Positions 16,259 to 24,286 of a stretch of DNA of 64,000 bases are shown in pieces. Numbering within the stretch: position 1 is the stretch's first letter; every line of letters starts with the position of its first letter. The stretch covers positions 2,542,001 through 2,606,000 of the forward strand of contig NZ_JAFEUW010000001.1 of assembly GCF_025028335.1 (NCBI RefSeq). Reading direction: 5' to 3'. The notes beneath the pieces were generated by a model that searched no databases, was not told the DNA's origin, and was given only the letters and a program-made list of their open reading frames with translations. Made by a program: the position numbers and the translations under genes. Source of the stretch: Brachybacterium sillae. Lineage in GTDB: Bacteria > Actinomycetota > Actinomycetes > Actinomycetales > Dermabacteraceae.

Positions 16259-16879
16259 GTGGTCAGCCCAACTGGGCGGAGCGTGACACCACGCCTGAGT
16301 CGTCGGACCACGCTCCGACTGGGCGGGAGCCTGCTCGTCCTCGCGCCCCTTCTTGCGGCGTGCAGCAGTTCTTCGGACGCCGCGAGCGAGGCGAACGCCG
16401 GGTACGTCTCCGGCGATGGTGTCGTCGTCGAGATCCCCCCGGAGGGACGCGCCGATCCTCTGGAGATTCGGGGAACCACCGACGACGGCGACGACTTCGA
16501 CTCCACGGCGCTGCGCGGTGCACCCTTGCTGATCAACGTCTGGTATGCGTCGTGTCCGCCATGCCGGGTTGAAGCGCCGGCGCTGAAGGCCGTGCACGCC
16601 GAATACGGCTCCCTGGGCGTGCAATTTGTGGGCGCGAACACCCGAGATAAGGCCGGGCCGGCTGCCGCGTTCGAGGAGACCTTCGGGATCACCTATCCAT
16701 CGATCCCAGACCCCGACGGGGCCGTGATCGCGTCGATGGACGGCAGCGTCTCGCCCAACGCGGTCCCCACGACGTTGATCCTCGATGCTGAAGGGCGAGT
16801 AGCTGCCCGGATCACGGGCGCGGCCGACCAGAGCACCCTGGAGAGTCTCCTGGACGCCGTGCTGGAGGAGGGTGCCTGA
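16259..16879 (+). CDS. tlpA: TlpA/ResA-like thiol-disulfide oxidoreductase lipoprotein
   Basis: 206 residues. N-terminal RLSRRTTLRLGG signal with lipobox LAAC (Cys35), then a thioredoxin-like domain with INVWYASCPPCRVEAP (CPPC at 99-102), a FVGANTRDKAG strand and cis-Pro AVPTTLIL. It is expected to reduce disulfides on the outside of the membrane, with electrons from CcdA, which is encoded next. Starts at GTG 16259 or GTG 16283 are both possible. It lies 35 bp after cueP in a copper operon, so CueP may be its client; a cytochrome c role is the alternative. Confidence 0.85.
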   Translation: MVSPTGRSVTPRLSRRTTLRLGGSLLVLAPLLAACSSSSDAASEANAGYVSGDGVVVEIPPEGRADPLEIRGTTDDGDDFDSTALRGAPLLINVWYASCPPCRVEAPALKAVHAEYGSLGVQFVGANTRDKAGPAAAFEETFGITYPSIPDPDGAVIASMDGSVSPNAVPTTLILDAEGRVAARITGAADQSTLESLLDAVLEEGA

Positions 16880-17646
16880 TGGGTGAAATGTTCGCCACCA
16901 CCGTGCTGAGTGGGCCCCTGGCCGTGGCGCTCCTGCTGTCGATGGTGGCCGGTCTGGTCGCGTTCCTCTCCCCGTGCGTGCTGCCGGTGGTTCCTGGCTA
17001 CCTCGGATACATCACCGGCCTCACCGGACAGAACACCAGCCCGCGCAGTCCCAGCGATCCGGGTGAGCGTCCAGGGCGTTTGGTCGCCGGCGCGGTGCTG
17101 TTTGTCGCCGGGTTCACCGCGGTATTCCTGGTCATCGGCGGATTCGTCGGCGCGATCGGGGCGCTGATCGTCCAGTACACCAGCGCGATCAATCGGATCT
17201 CCGGGGTGCTGGTCATCCTCATGGGCCTGGTGTTCGTGGGGATCTTCCCCCGGCTCTCGGGTGAGAAACGGATCCGGAAGCGCCCCGATGCCGGACTCGC
17301 CGGCGCACCTTTGCTTGGGATCACGTTCGGCTTCTCCTGGACCCCGTGCATCGGCCCGACGTTCGCCGCGGTCGCGGCGCTCAGCCTCGGGGAGGCTTCT
17401 GCCAGCCGCGGCGCCCTCCTCGCCTTCGGTTACGCGATCGGGCTCGGGGTCCCGTTCATCCTCTTCGCCCTCGTGTTCCGGCGAGCCCTGGGCATCTCCA
17501 GAGTGCTGTCCCGGCATCGCCGCACGCTGCAGATCGTCGGCGGGTCCGTCCTGATCACCATCGGGCTGCTGCTGGTCTCCGGGGTGTGGGAGCAGTGGAT
17601 GGCATTGCTGCAGGTACGAGTCGGTAACTTCACCACGATCGTCTAA
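16879..17646 (+). CDS. ccdA: CcdA-type cytochrome c biogenesis / thiol-electron transport protein
   Basis: 255 residues with six predicted membrane helices. The first conserved Cys is in AFLSPCVLPVVPGYLGYI and the second in FGFSWTPCIGPTFAAV, as in CcdA/DsbD-beta. CcdA passes electrons from cytosolic thioredoxin across the membrane to extracytoplasmic thioredoxin-like proteins. It overlaps the tlpA stop (TGATG), so the pair is made together. No other cytochrome c maturation gene (resB, resC) is nearby, which argues for service to the copper lipoproteins. Confidence 0.9.
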   Translation: MGEMFATTVLSGPLAVALLLSMVAGLVAFLSPCVLPVVPGYLGYITGLTGQNTSPRSPSDPGERPGRLVAGAVLFVAGFTAVFLVIGGFVGAIGALIVQYTSAINRISGVLVILMGLVFVGIFPRLSGEKRIRKRPDAGLAGAPLLGITFGFSWTPCIGPTFAAVAALSLGEASASRGALLAFGYAIGLGVPFILFALVFRRALGISRVLSRHRRTLQIVGGSVLITIGLLLVSGVWEQWMALLQVRVGNFTTIV

Positions 17647-17672
17647 GGGGCGGCCCTCCGTGCGCGGCGGGC

Positions 17673-18812
17673 TCAGCGGTCAGCGGTCGCTCCAGGAAGC
17701 CGGATGGTGAAGGTGGCTCCCTGTCCGGGCCCCTCACTGGCTGCGGACATGGTTCCACCGTGCGCATCGACCAGGGCGCGGCTGATCGTCAGACCGATAC
17801 CTGACCCGGAGTCCTCACGGGTGCGAGCGCTGTCGGCGCGGAAGAAACGTTCGAACAGGCGTGACCGGTCCTCGGCGGTGAAACCCTCGCCGTTGTCCGC
17901 CACAGAGATCACCACGGTGCCGCCCTCCATCGTGGCCGAAAGCGTGACGGTGCCTCCGGGCGAGGTGTGCCGCAGGGCATTGCTCAGGAGGTTTCCGAGT
18001 ACCTGGGCGAGGCGGTCCGGGTCGGCGTGAATGATCGGTGATCGGCGCATAACGAAATCTCGTCGCAATGCCACACCCGCTGCCTCGAACCTCTCCTCCC
18101 ATTCCTGGAGTGTTGAGCCCAGCAGGTCGCGGACCGACGTTGGCCGCAGCTCGACCGGGAGCTGTCCCTCTTCGGCACGGGACACCTCGCTGATGTCGTC
18201 GGTCAGCCGGGACAGGCGTATGGTCTGACCGGCAAGGATGGGCATGGCCGCCTCCGGCTCGATGACACCATCAGCCATCGCCTCGTGATGTGCCGAGAGA
18301 GTAGCAATGGGAGTACGTAGCTCGTGGGCGAGGTCAGAGAGCAGCCGGCGGCGATTCTCTTCGACGGCATCTAGGCGTGCAGCCATGTCGTTGAGCGTGG
18401 CGGCCAGAGAGTCCAGCTCGGTTCCCGCGCCGAGGGCGGGCACCCGAGTGGAGTAGTGGCCTCGGGAGAGTTCGTCCACGGCCAGGGTGAGGCGGTGGAG
18501 CGTCTGCCGGAGTCGTCGCGCCAGTCTCCAGGTGACCAGGCCTGCCGCTAGGAGGGAGACCACCAGTCCGACCCCCAGGGCGAGGGCGAGAGCGTCACGG
18601 TAGGCGCGCTCGATATGCAGAATCTCAGCGCTGCCCACCGGAAGAGCAGTCTGGAGCAGGTGATAGTGGAAGACGGCGGGTCCGATCATCACCGTCAGAG
18701 CGGTGATGCTGACGGCGCCGGCACACAGCACGATGAGCTGGCCGATCATCAAACGTGAGGCGAGGCTCGTGCCGGGGCGGATCGTTCTGGCCGATGAGCG
18801 GGGATCAGTCAC
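17673..18812 (-). CDS. Two-component sensor histidine kinase (copper cluster)
   Basis: 379 residues from GTG 18812, four bases after the regulator stop. Two membrane helices (about 21-44 and 73-95) enclose only a short external loop with His residues (FHYHLLQ). HAMP follows, then HisKA with phospho-acceptor His163 in LAHELRTP, then HATPase with NLLSNALRHT, VADNGEGF and GSGIGLTISRAL. The short sensor loop suggests detection in or near the membrane. It lies last in the HMA-copB-regulator-kinase operon, so Cu or Ag sensing of the CopS/CusS type is likely, but the ligand is inferred from context only. Confidence 0.88.
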   Translation of the reverse strand: MTDPRSSARTIRPGTSLASRLMIGQLIVLCAGAVSITALTVMIGPAVFHYHLLQTALPVGSAEILHIERAYRDALALALGVGLVVSLLAAGLVTWRLARRLRQTLHRLTLAVDELSRGHYSTRVPALGAGTELDSLAATLNDMAARLDAVEENRRRLLSDLAHELRTPIATLSAHHEAMADGVIEPEAAMPILAGQTIRLSRLTDDISEVSRAEEGQLPVELRPTSVRDLLGSTLQEWEERFEAAGVALRRDFVMRRSPIIHADPDRLAQVLGNLLSNALRHTSPGGTVTLSATMEGGTVVISVADNGEGFTAEDRSRLFERFFRADSARTREDSGSGIGLTISRALVDAHGGTMSAASEGPGQGATFTIRLPGATADR

Positions 18813-18816
18813 GCCC

Positions 18817-19530
18817 TCACCCCTTCCCCATCCGGTACCCGATACCGCGGACCGTGGTGACATACCGTGCCGAACCCGCTGTCTCGTCCAGTTTTCGTCG
18901 CAGGTTGGCAATATGCACATCGACGAGATGGTCATCTCCGATCCAGGAACCACCCCAGACGGCTTCCATCAGCTGGTGGCGGCTGAAGACCTGGCCCGGC
19001 CGACGGGCCAGAGTCATAAGCAGTCCCCTCTCGGTGGGGGTCAGCGGGACTGGTTGGCCAGCGAGCCGCACCTCCTGGGCGGCCGTATCGATCTCAAGCT
19101 CTCCGAACGCGCGCACCGTGCCCGAAGGCGCGGTCCCGGGCTCGCCGCGGGGCCGCCGCAGCACGGCCTGGACCCGGGCGACAAGTTCACGCACGCTGAA
19201 CGGTTTGGTGAGGTAGTCATCCGCGCCCACCGACAGTCCCACCAGACGATCAACCTCCTCTGATCGCGCCGTCGTGATCAGCACGTAGCAGTCGGAGAAG
19301 GCGCGGATCCTCCGCATCACCTCCAAGCCATCGAGGCCAGGCAGGCCGAGATCGAGGATGATCACGTCCGGTGACAAGGCGCGGGCTACCTCCACCGCCT
19401 CCGGACCGCTTCGCGCGCTCCCCGTGGCGTAGCCGGCCTTCACGAGGTATGCCTGCACGACGTCCGAGAGCGCGACTTCGTCTTCGACAACGAGAACCGT
19501 CGCTGCAACTCGAGCCGATTCACTCCTCAT
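18817..19530 (-). CDS. OmpR/PhoB-family response regulator (copper cluster)
   Basis: 237 residues. Receiver domain with acidic pocket VVEDE, phospho-Asp60 in ILDLGLPGLDG and Lys in YLTKPFSVREL. The C-terminal winged helix has PLTPTERGLLMTLARRPGQVFSRHQL and DVHIANLRRKLDE. Its ATG lies 11 bases inside the 3' end of copB, so translation is coupled. It is cognate to the adjacent kinase. Targets probably include this operon and the divergent lipoprotein operon, though no direct-repeat box was identified. Confidence 0.9.
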   Translation of the reverse strand: MRSESARVAATVLVVEDEVALSDVVQAYLVKAGYATGSARSGPEAVEVARALSPDVIILDLGLPGLDGLEVMRRIRAFSDCYVLITTARSEEVDRLVGLSVGADDYLTKPFSVRELVARVQAVLRRPRGEPGTAPSGTVRAFGELEIDTAAQEVRLAGQPVPLTPTERGLLMTLARRPGQVFSRHQLMEAVWGGSWIGDDHLVDVHIANLRRKLDETAGSARYVTTVRGIGYRMGKG

Positions 19531-21952
19531 GGGCTCCAGTCTGGTCTCCGTTCCTGGGCGCCGTGGAGGTCCTGCTCGAGTCCGACCGGGAGCTGGCCGA
19601 GCCCGCGCGGCTCGAAGACTGGGTCGTCGACACCGAGGTCGAGCTCTCGCGGCCGGCCAGGCGCGCCGCGCTCTTGGCAGGGGTCAGATCCAGTCGGCGC
19701 AGCATCTGCGCATTCAAGGCCACAACGACAGTGGACAACGACATCAGGATCGCGCCGACCGACATGGGCAGCACGAACCCGATCGGCGCCAGGACACCGG
19801 CGGCCAGCGGAACGGCGGCGATGTTGTACCCGGCAGCCCACCACAGGTTCTGCTTCATCTTGCGGTAACTGGCACGGGAGAGCTGGATTACCGAGAGCAC
19901 CGAGCGGGGATCGTCGGAGGCCAGGATCACGCCGGCGGAGGCGATCGCGACGTCGGTGCCGGCACCGATCGCGATGCCGACGTCGGCCTGCGCGAGGGCG
20001 GGGGCATCGTTGACGCCGTCGCCGACCATCGCCACGGCTCGTCCGTCGCGCTGGAGCTCGAGGACCTTCTCGCTCTTGTGCTCCGGGCGCACCTGGGCGA
20101 AGACCTGGTCGATACCGAGCTCGCCGGCCACGGCGCGGGCAACGGGCTGGGCATCGCCCGTGATCATGACGACGCGGATTCCCAGCTCATGCAGGGCGTC
20201 GACGGCCTCGCGAGATTCCTGGCGCACTTCGTCGGCCAGGCCGATCGCTCCCGTGACCTGCCCGTCGAGGAGGACATGGAGGACGATCGCTCCGTCGGCC
20301 GACCACGACCCGGTCGCCGGCAGCGGCTGGTGACCGTGCTCGGCCAGCAGGTTGGGTCCGCCGACCTGGACGGTGCGCCCGTCCACGGTCGCGCTGACGC
20401 CGACTGCGGTGGTGGACTGGAACTCGGTGGCGCGCGGCACGTCGAGTCCGCGTTCCGCGGCAGCGGCGGCGATCGCCCGGGCGAGCGGGTGCTCGCTGTC
20501 GGCCTCGGCCGCGGCGGCCAGCGCGAGCAGCTCGTCCTCGTCCAGGGTGCCGACGGTGGTGACGTGGTTCAGGGCGGGCTCGCCCTTGGTCAGCGTGCCC
20601 GTCTTGTCGAACAGGACGGTGTCAATGGTGCGCATCCGCTCCAGGGCGGCGCGCTCCTTGACCAGGACGCCGCCCTTCGCGGCCCGCTCGGTCGAGATGG
20701 ACACCACCAGCGGGATCGCCAGACCTAGCGCGTGAGGGCAGGCGATGACCAGAACGGTGATCGCGCGGACCAGTGCACTCTCGGGCACCCCGACGACTGT
20801 CCACACGATCGCGGTGACGATCGCCGCGATCAGCGCGTACCAGAACAGCCAACCGGCGGCTCTGTCCGCGAGCAGCTGGGCCCGGGTCGTGGAGGATTGG
20901 GCGTTGGCGACCAGGCGCTGGATGCCGGACAGGGCGGTGTCCTCACCGATCGCGGTGACGCGCACGCGCAGCGCGTTGTCCGTGGCCACCGTGCCGGCGA
21001 CGACCTGATCACCGATCTCGCGACGCACGGGGCTGGACTCGCCGGTGATCATCGACTCGTCGACGTCGGCGCCACCATCGATGACTTCCCCGTCGGCCGG
21101 GACCCGGCCACCGGGTCGCACGATCACGACGTCTCCGAGCTGCAGCTCGGCCGGGGAAACCGCGACGATGTCCTCGCCCTCGATCTTCTCGGCCTGGTCG
21201 GGCAGGAGCGCGGCCAGGGAATCCAGCGCGGAGGAGGTCTGCGCGAGGGAGCGCATCTCGAGCCAGTGGCCCAGCAGCATGATCGCGATCAGGAGGGCGA
21301 GCTCCCACCAGAAATCGAGCTCGTGGGAGAGCAGTCCGAGGCTGGCGCCGAGCGAGGAGACGAAGGCGACCGTGATCGCCATCCCGATCAGGAGCATCAT
21401 GCCGGGCTTGCGGTCCCGGATCTCCTCGATCGCTCCGGTCAGGAACGGTCGACCGCCCCACAGGTACATGACCGTGCCCATGACCGGCGAGACCCACGGC
21501 ACCCAGGCCGCGTCCGGCAGCGCATAGCCGAGCAGGTCGGCGAACATCCCGTTCAGCAGTACCGTCGGGATAGCAAGGACGAGCATGATCCAGAACAGCC
21601 GACGGAACATCCCCACGTGATCACCATGACCCGCATGGCCCCCGTGACCCGACATGTCGTGCCCCGCGTGCGGGTCGTGGTGCTCGTGGCCCGTCATGTC
21701 GTGCTCACCGTGCCCGGTCATGTCATGGCCGGTGTGCGTGGCGGTCGGCAGGGCATGCCCCTCGTGCGCCATCTGCTCGGCATCGTAGCCGCCATGACGG
21801 TCCCCGCCCGGCGGAGCGTCCGCCGGGCCGTGTGGGCCCGTGCCGCGGTGATGCCCGTGCTGGGCCATGTCGTGCCCGGCGTGGTCGGGTTCGGGGGTAA
21901 CCGGGTGGTCGTGGCGGTGGTGGTGGGGGTGCTCATGGTGTCCCTTCCGCAA
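19520..21952 (-). CDS. copB: CopB-type heavy-metal (Cu/Ag) P1B-ATPase with His-rich N-terminus
   Basis: 810 residues as read from TTG 21952. The first 112 residues contain 30 histidines in GHDM/GHGxHDM-type repeats. The core has TGES, the membrane motif CPHALGLA (CPH, the CopB/P1B-3 type, not CPC of CopA), DKTGTLTKGEP, SEHPLARAI and GDGVNDAPALAQADVGIAIGAGTDVA (in parts), and the final helix MSLSTVVVAL. It pumps Cu or Ag out of the cytosol. A Ser-rich tail of 45 residues follows. The start is uncertain: ATG 21936 has a better Shine-Dalgarno (GGAAGGG) but is in another frame. One extra C in the C5 run after it would join the frames. Confidence 0.92.
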   Translation of the reverse strand: MRKGHHEHPHHHRHDHPVTPEPDHAGHDMAQHGHHRGTGPHGPADAPPGGDRHGGYDAEQMAHEGHALPTATHTGHDMTGHGEHDMTGHEHHDPHAGHDMSGHGGHAGHGDHVGMFRRLFWIMLVLAIPTVLLNGMFADLLGYALPDAAWVPWVSPVMGTVMYLWGGRPFLTGAIEEIRDRKPGMMLLIGMAITVAFVSSLGASLGLLSHELDFWWELALLIAIMLLGHWLEMRSLAQTSSALDSLAALLPDQAEKIEGEDIVAVSPAELQLGDVVIVRPGGRVPADGEVIDGGADVDESMITGESSPVRREIGDQVVAGTVATDNALRVRVTAIGEDTALSGIQRLVANAQSSTTRAQLLADRAAGWLFWYALIAAIVTAIVWTVVGVPESALVRAITVLVIACPHALGLAIPLVVSISTERAAKGGVLVKERAALERMRTIDTVLFDKTGTLTKGEPALNHVTTVGTLDEDELLALAAAAEADSEHPLARAIAAAAAERGLDVPRATEFQSTTAVGVSATVDGRTVQVGGPNLLAEHGHQPLPATGSWSADGAIVLHVLLDGQVTGAIGLADEVRQESREAVDALHELGIRVVMITGDAQPVARAVAGELGIDQVFAQVRPEHKSEKVLELQRDGRAVAMVGDGVNDAPALAQADVGIAIGAGTDVAIASAGVILASDDPRSVLSVIQLSRASYRKMKQNLWWAAGYNIAAVPLAAGVLAPIGFVLPMSVGAILMSLSTVVVALNAQMLRRLDLTPAKSAARLAGRESSTSVSTTQSSSRAGSASSRSDSSRTSTAPRNGDQTGAHEE

Positions 21953-21986
21953 GGCCCCGGACGGGGCTGGGTGTTGCCGGGGTGGG

Positions 21987-22310
21987 TCAGGCGTCGGCCA
22001 CGGTGTAGCCGGCCTCCGCGACGGCGGCGCGGACGGCGGCCGGTGCGGCAGCTCCGGCCACGGTCACGGTGGAGATCCCACCGGGCGCCAGGTCGATCCG
22101 TACTTCCTCCACGCCCTCGAGAACGGTGATTGCCGTGGTCACGCTGTCGGCGCAGTGACCACAGGTCATGCCCCGCACCGGGTACGTCGTGGTCTCGGCC
22201 GCGGACGTCGCAGTCGCCTCAGCAGCGGCGCGGTCCTCCACCGGGGCGGTGGCGCAGCAGGAACAGCCGGTGGAAGCCATCGGCAGGGGTCGAAGTGTCT
22301 CGGGGCTCAT
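21987..22310 (-). CDS. copZ: Heavy-metal-associated (HMA) copper chaperone, CopZ-like
   Basis: 107 residues. The C-terminal 68 residues form an HMA fold with the Cu(I)-binding GMTCGHC loop and YTVADA end. The N-terminal extension of about 40 residues carries an extra STGCSCCATAP cluster, not part of ordinary CopZ and a possible second metal site. ATG 22310 is preceded by GAGGAG. First gene of the operon leading to copB, the regulator and the kinase. Expected to carry Cu(I) in the cytosol to the ATPase. Confidence 0.88.
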   Translation of the reverse strand: MSPETLRPLPMASTGCSCCATAPVEDRAAAEATATSAAETTTYPVRGMTCGHCADSVTTAITVLEGVEEVRIDLAPGGISTVTVAGAAAPAAVRAAVAEAGYTVADA

Positions 22311-22368
22311 GAGGTACTCCTCGCATCAGAGGGTGCAGCAGCGGCGGAAACTGTCGTTGCTCCCCTCA

Positions 22369-22397
22369 GTTTTATACCCCCCGGGGGTATTTGGCAA
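22369..22397 (-). promoter_or_regulatory. Copper-responsive promoter with CsoR-type operator
   Basis: Minus-strand -35 TTGCCA (22397-22392) and -10 TATAAA/TAAAAC (22376-22369) flank a palindrome, ATACCCCC-C-GGGGGTAT (22374-22390). Two half-sites of TACCCCC facing each other are typical of CsoR-family operators in actinobacteria. The operator lies inside the promoter, so binding would block the polymerase. No csoR gene lies in the window. Confidence 0.7.
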
Positions 22398-22664
22398 GTG
22401 ATCCACTGCGGGAGCATGGGGTCGACCGGTTGCTCGGTGCCGGCTGCGCGGCTGTCGTCGGACACGCTCTCGTCCGCGATCGACGAACGGCCGAGCCTGC
22501 CCGTCCTGCTGCTCGCAGTTGCGTGCGGCGCCGCCATTAGCAGGAACCCCTGAAATCACGCCCGCGGCCCGGGCAGCCGCTTTTGAGCTATTAAGGTCGC
22601 CCGCTACTGAGCGCGGCGGCGTCCCCGACGCACCATCCCGGCCTCCGGCCGCGGAGCTGCCCCC
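22398..22664. other. Non-coding right flank of the copper island
   Basis: About 270 bases with no convincing gene, RNA or repeat. Open frames here lack start sites and family motifs. It probably contains the right junction of the island with the rplY backbone. Confidence 0.4.
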
Positions 22665-22698
22665 CCGAGGCGGCGGAACTCCGGTTCCGCCGCCTCGG
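22665..22698. terminator. Hairpin at the right edge of the copper island
   Basis: Perfect 15-bp stem (22665-22679 with 22684-22698) and a four-base loop. No gene runs into it from the left, since the last gene before it reads away. It may be a terminator left from an earlier neighbour of rplY, or an insulator. Confidence 0.6.
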
Positions 22699-22893
22699 CG
22701 CATGCGTGGGCCGTGATCGACCTCGCAGCCCCGGGCGGTCCCGGACTGCTGACGGCCCACCGGCGGGGCGCTACGATGTCGGGGTACTTCGGCGAGGGGA
22801 GCTGCGGCTCCCGTGATCGACGCGGTACGACCCTCGGGATGCCCCGGTGGCGCGTACCCTCGCCACCACCTCCGATCCCCGAGGAGCCACACC

Positions 22894-23526
22894 ATGGCCG
22901 AGAAGCTCTCCGTCGAGCTGCGCGAGGACTTCGGCAAGGGCGCCGCCCGCCGGATCCGCCAGCAGGACAAGATCCCCGCCGTCCTCTACGGCCGCGGGTC
23001 CGACCCGATGCACCTGGTGCTGCCGGGTCACGAGACCGCCCTGGCGGCGCGCAACAGCAACGCCCTGCTCGAGCTCGTCCTGCCCGACGGCTCCAGCGAG
23101 CTGGGCATGCTCAAGGACATCCAGCGCCACCCGCTCACCCGCATCATCAGCCACATCGACCTGCTGCTGGTCAAGCGCGGCGAGAAGGTCCAGGTGGACG
23201 TCCCCGTCACCGTCACCGGCGAGCCGGTGCCCCCGGCCATCTCCGTGCTGGATCTCCAGAACCTCACCATCGAGGTCGACGCCCTCAACGTCCCGGAGAA
23301 CATCGAGGTCTCCGTCGACGGCCAGGAGGAGGGCTTCCAGATCTTCGCCGGCGACGTCACCCTCCCCGCCGGTGCCGAGCTCATCAACGACCCGGAGCTG
23401 CTCGTCGTCGGCGTGCAGGTGCCGAAGGTCGAGGAGGAGTCCGAGGATGAGGCCGAGGGCGAGGAGACCGAGGGCGAGGAGTCCGAGGGCGGCGAGTCCG
23501 AGGGCGGTGCCTCCGAGGAGGAGTGA
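22894..23526 (+). CDS. rplY: 50S ribosomal protein bL25 (CTC form)
   Basis: 210 residues. The N-terminal 5S rRNA-binding domain (ELREDFGKGAARRIRQQDKIPAVLYG) is followed by the CTC beta domain (GEPVPPAISVLDLQNLTIEV; DVTLPAGAELI) and an acidic Glu/Gly-rich tail of about 40 residues. It binds 5S rRNA in the 50S subunit. ATG 22894 has GAGGAG eight bases upstream. It is a backbone gene that normally follows prs. Confidence 0.95.
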   Translation: MAEKLSVELREDFGKGAARRIRQQDKIPAVLYGRGSDPMHLVLPGHETALAARNSNALLELVLPDGSSELGMLKDIQRHPLTRIISHIDLLLVKRGEKVQVDVPVTVTGEPVPPAISVLDLQNLTIEVDALNVPENIEVSVDGQEEGFQIFAGDVTLPAGAELINDPELLVVGVQVPKVEEESEDEAEGEETEGEESEGGESEGGASEEE

Positions 23527-23581
23527 CCCGCGGCGGGACGAGCGCGCGCCCGGCGAGCCGTCGTCCCGCTCACCCCAGCCC

Positions 23582-23615
23582 ACCGGGGCGTCGCGCACTG
23601 TCGCGGCGCCCCGGT
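23582..23615. terminator. Hairpin after rplY
   Basis: Fourteen-base-pair stem (23582-23595 with 23602-23615, one T-G pair) and a six-base loop, 55 bp after the rplY stop. Confidence 0.65.
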
Positions 23616-23692
23616 ACCGTTGACGGGGCCCTGCCCGCCGGGGCCCCGTCGGATCGCGGCACCGCGCCGCACCGGCCCCGGGAAGGACGCGC

Positions 23693-24286
23693 ATGAATTC
23701 CACCCACCTGATCGTCGGCCTCGGCAACCCGGGCCCGCGCTACGCCGCCACGCGCCACAACATCGGGCAGATGGTGCTCGATCACCTCGCCGGCGGTACT
23801 GCGTTCAGCGCCGCCCGCCGTGCCCAGGCCGTCGTCGTCGAAGGACGGATGGGCGACCCGGTGACCGGCACCCGCACGATCCTCGCCAAGCCGACCACGT
23901 TCATGAACACGTCCGGCGGTCCCGTGAAGGCCCTCGCCTCGTACTACTCCGTCGATCCGGCGCACGTGATCGTGGTGCATGACGAGGTCGACATCCCCTT
24001 CGACACGATCCGCCTGAAGCAGGGTGGAGGGGAAGGTGGCCACAACGGTCTGCGCGACATCTCCAAGGCCCTCGGCACCCGCGACTACCTCCGGGTCCGC
24101 GTCGGTGTCGGACGCCCACCGGGCCGACAGGGCACCGCCGACTTCGTCCTGGCCCCGTTCAACTCCACCGAGCGCCGCACCCTCGACGTGCTCATCGCCG
24201 AGGCCGCCGATGCGGTGCAGATGCTCGTCCTCGACGGTCTGCTCTCCGCGCAGCAGCGCGTCCACGCCCCCCGGGAGGGTGCATGA
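23693..24286 (+). CDS. pth: Peptidyl-tRNA hydrolase
   Basis: 197 residues. Conserved LIVGLGNPGPRYAATRHNIG with catalytic His, TFMNTSGG, VVHDEVDIPFDTIRLKQGGGEGGHNGLRDI (seen in parts) and DYLRVRVGVGRP. It frees tRNA from dropped-off peptidyl-tRNA. GGAAGGA precedes the ATG. The stop overlaps mfd (ATGA). Confidence 0.96.
   Translation: MNSTHLIVGLGNPGPRYAATRHNIGQMVLDHLAGGTAFSAARRAQAVVVEGRMGDPVTGTRTILAKPTTFMNTSGGPVKALASYYSVDPAHVIVVHDEVDIPFDTIRLKQGGGEGGHNGLRDISKALGTRDYLRVRVGVGRPPGRQGTADFVLAPFNSTERRTLDVLIAEAADAVQMLVLDGLLSAQQRVHAPREGA

Noticed and set aside
22326-22970. Minus-strand open frame across the right flank of the copper island
   Set aside because: It covers the copper promoter and the rplY start, has no motif and no ribosome site.
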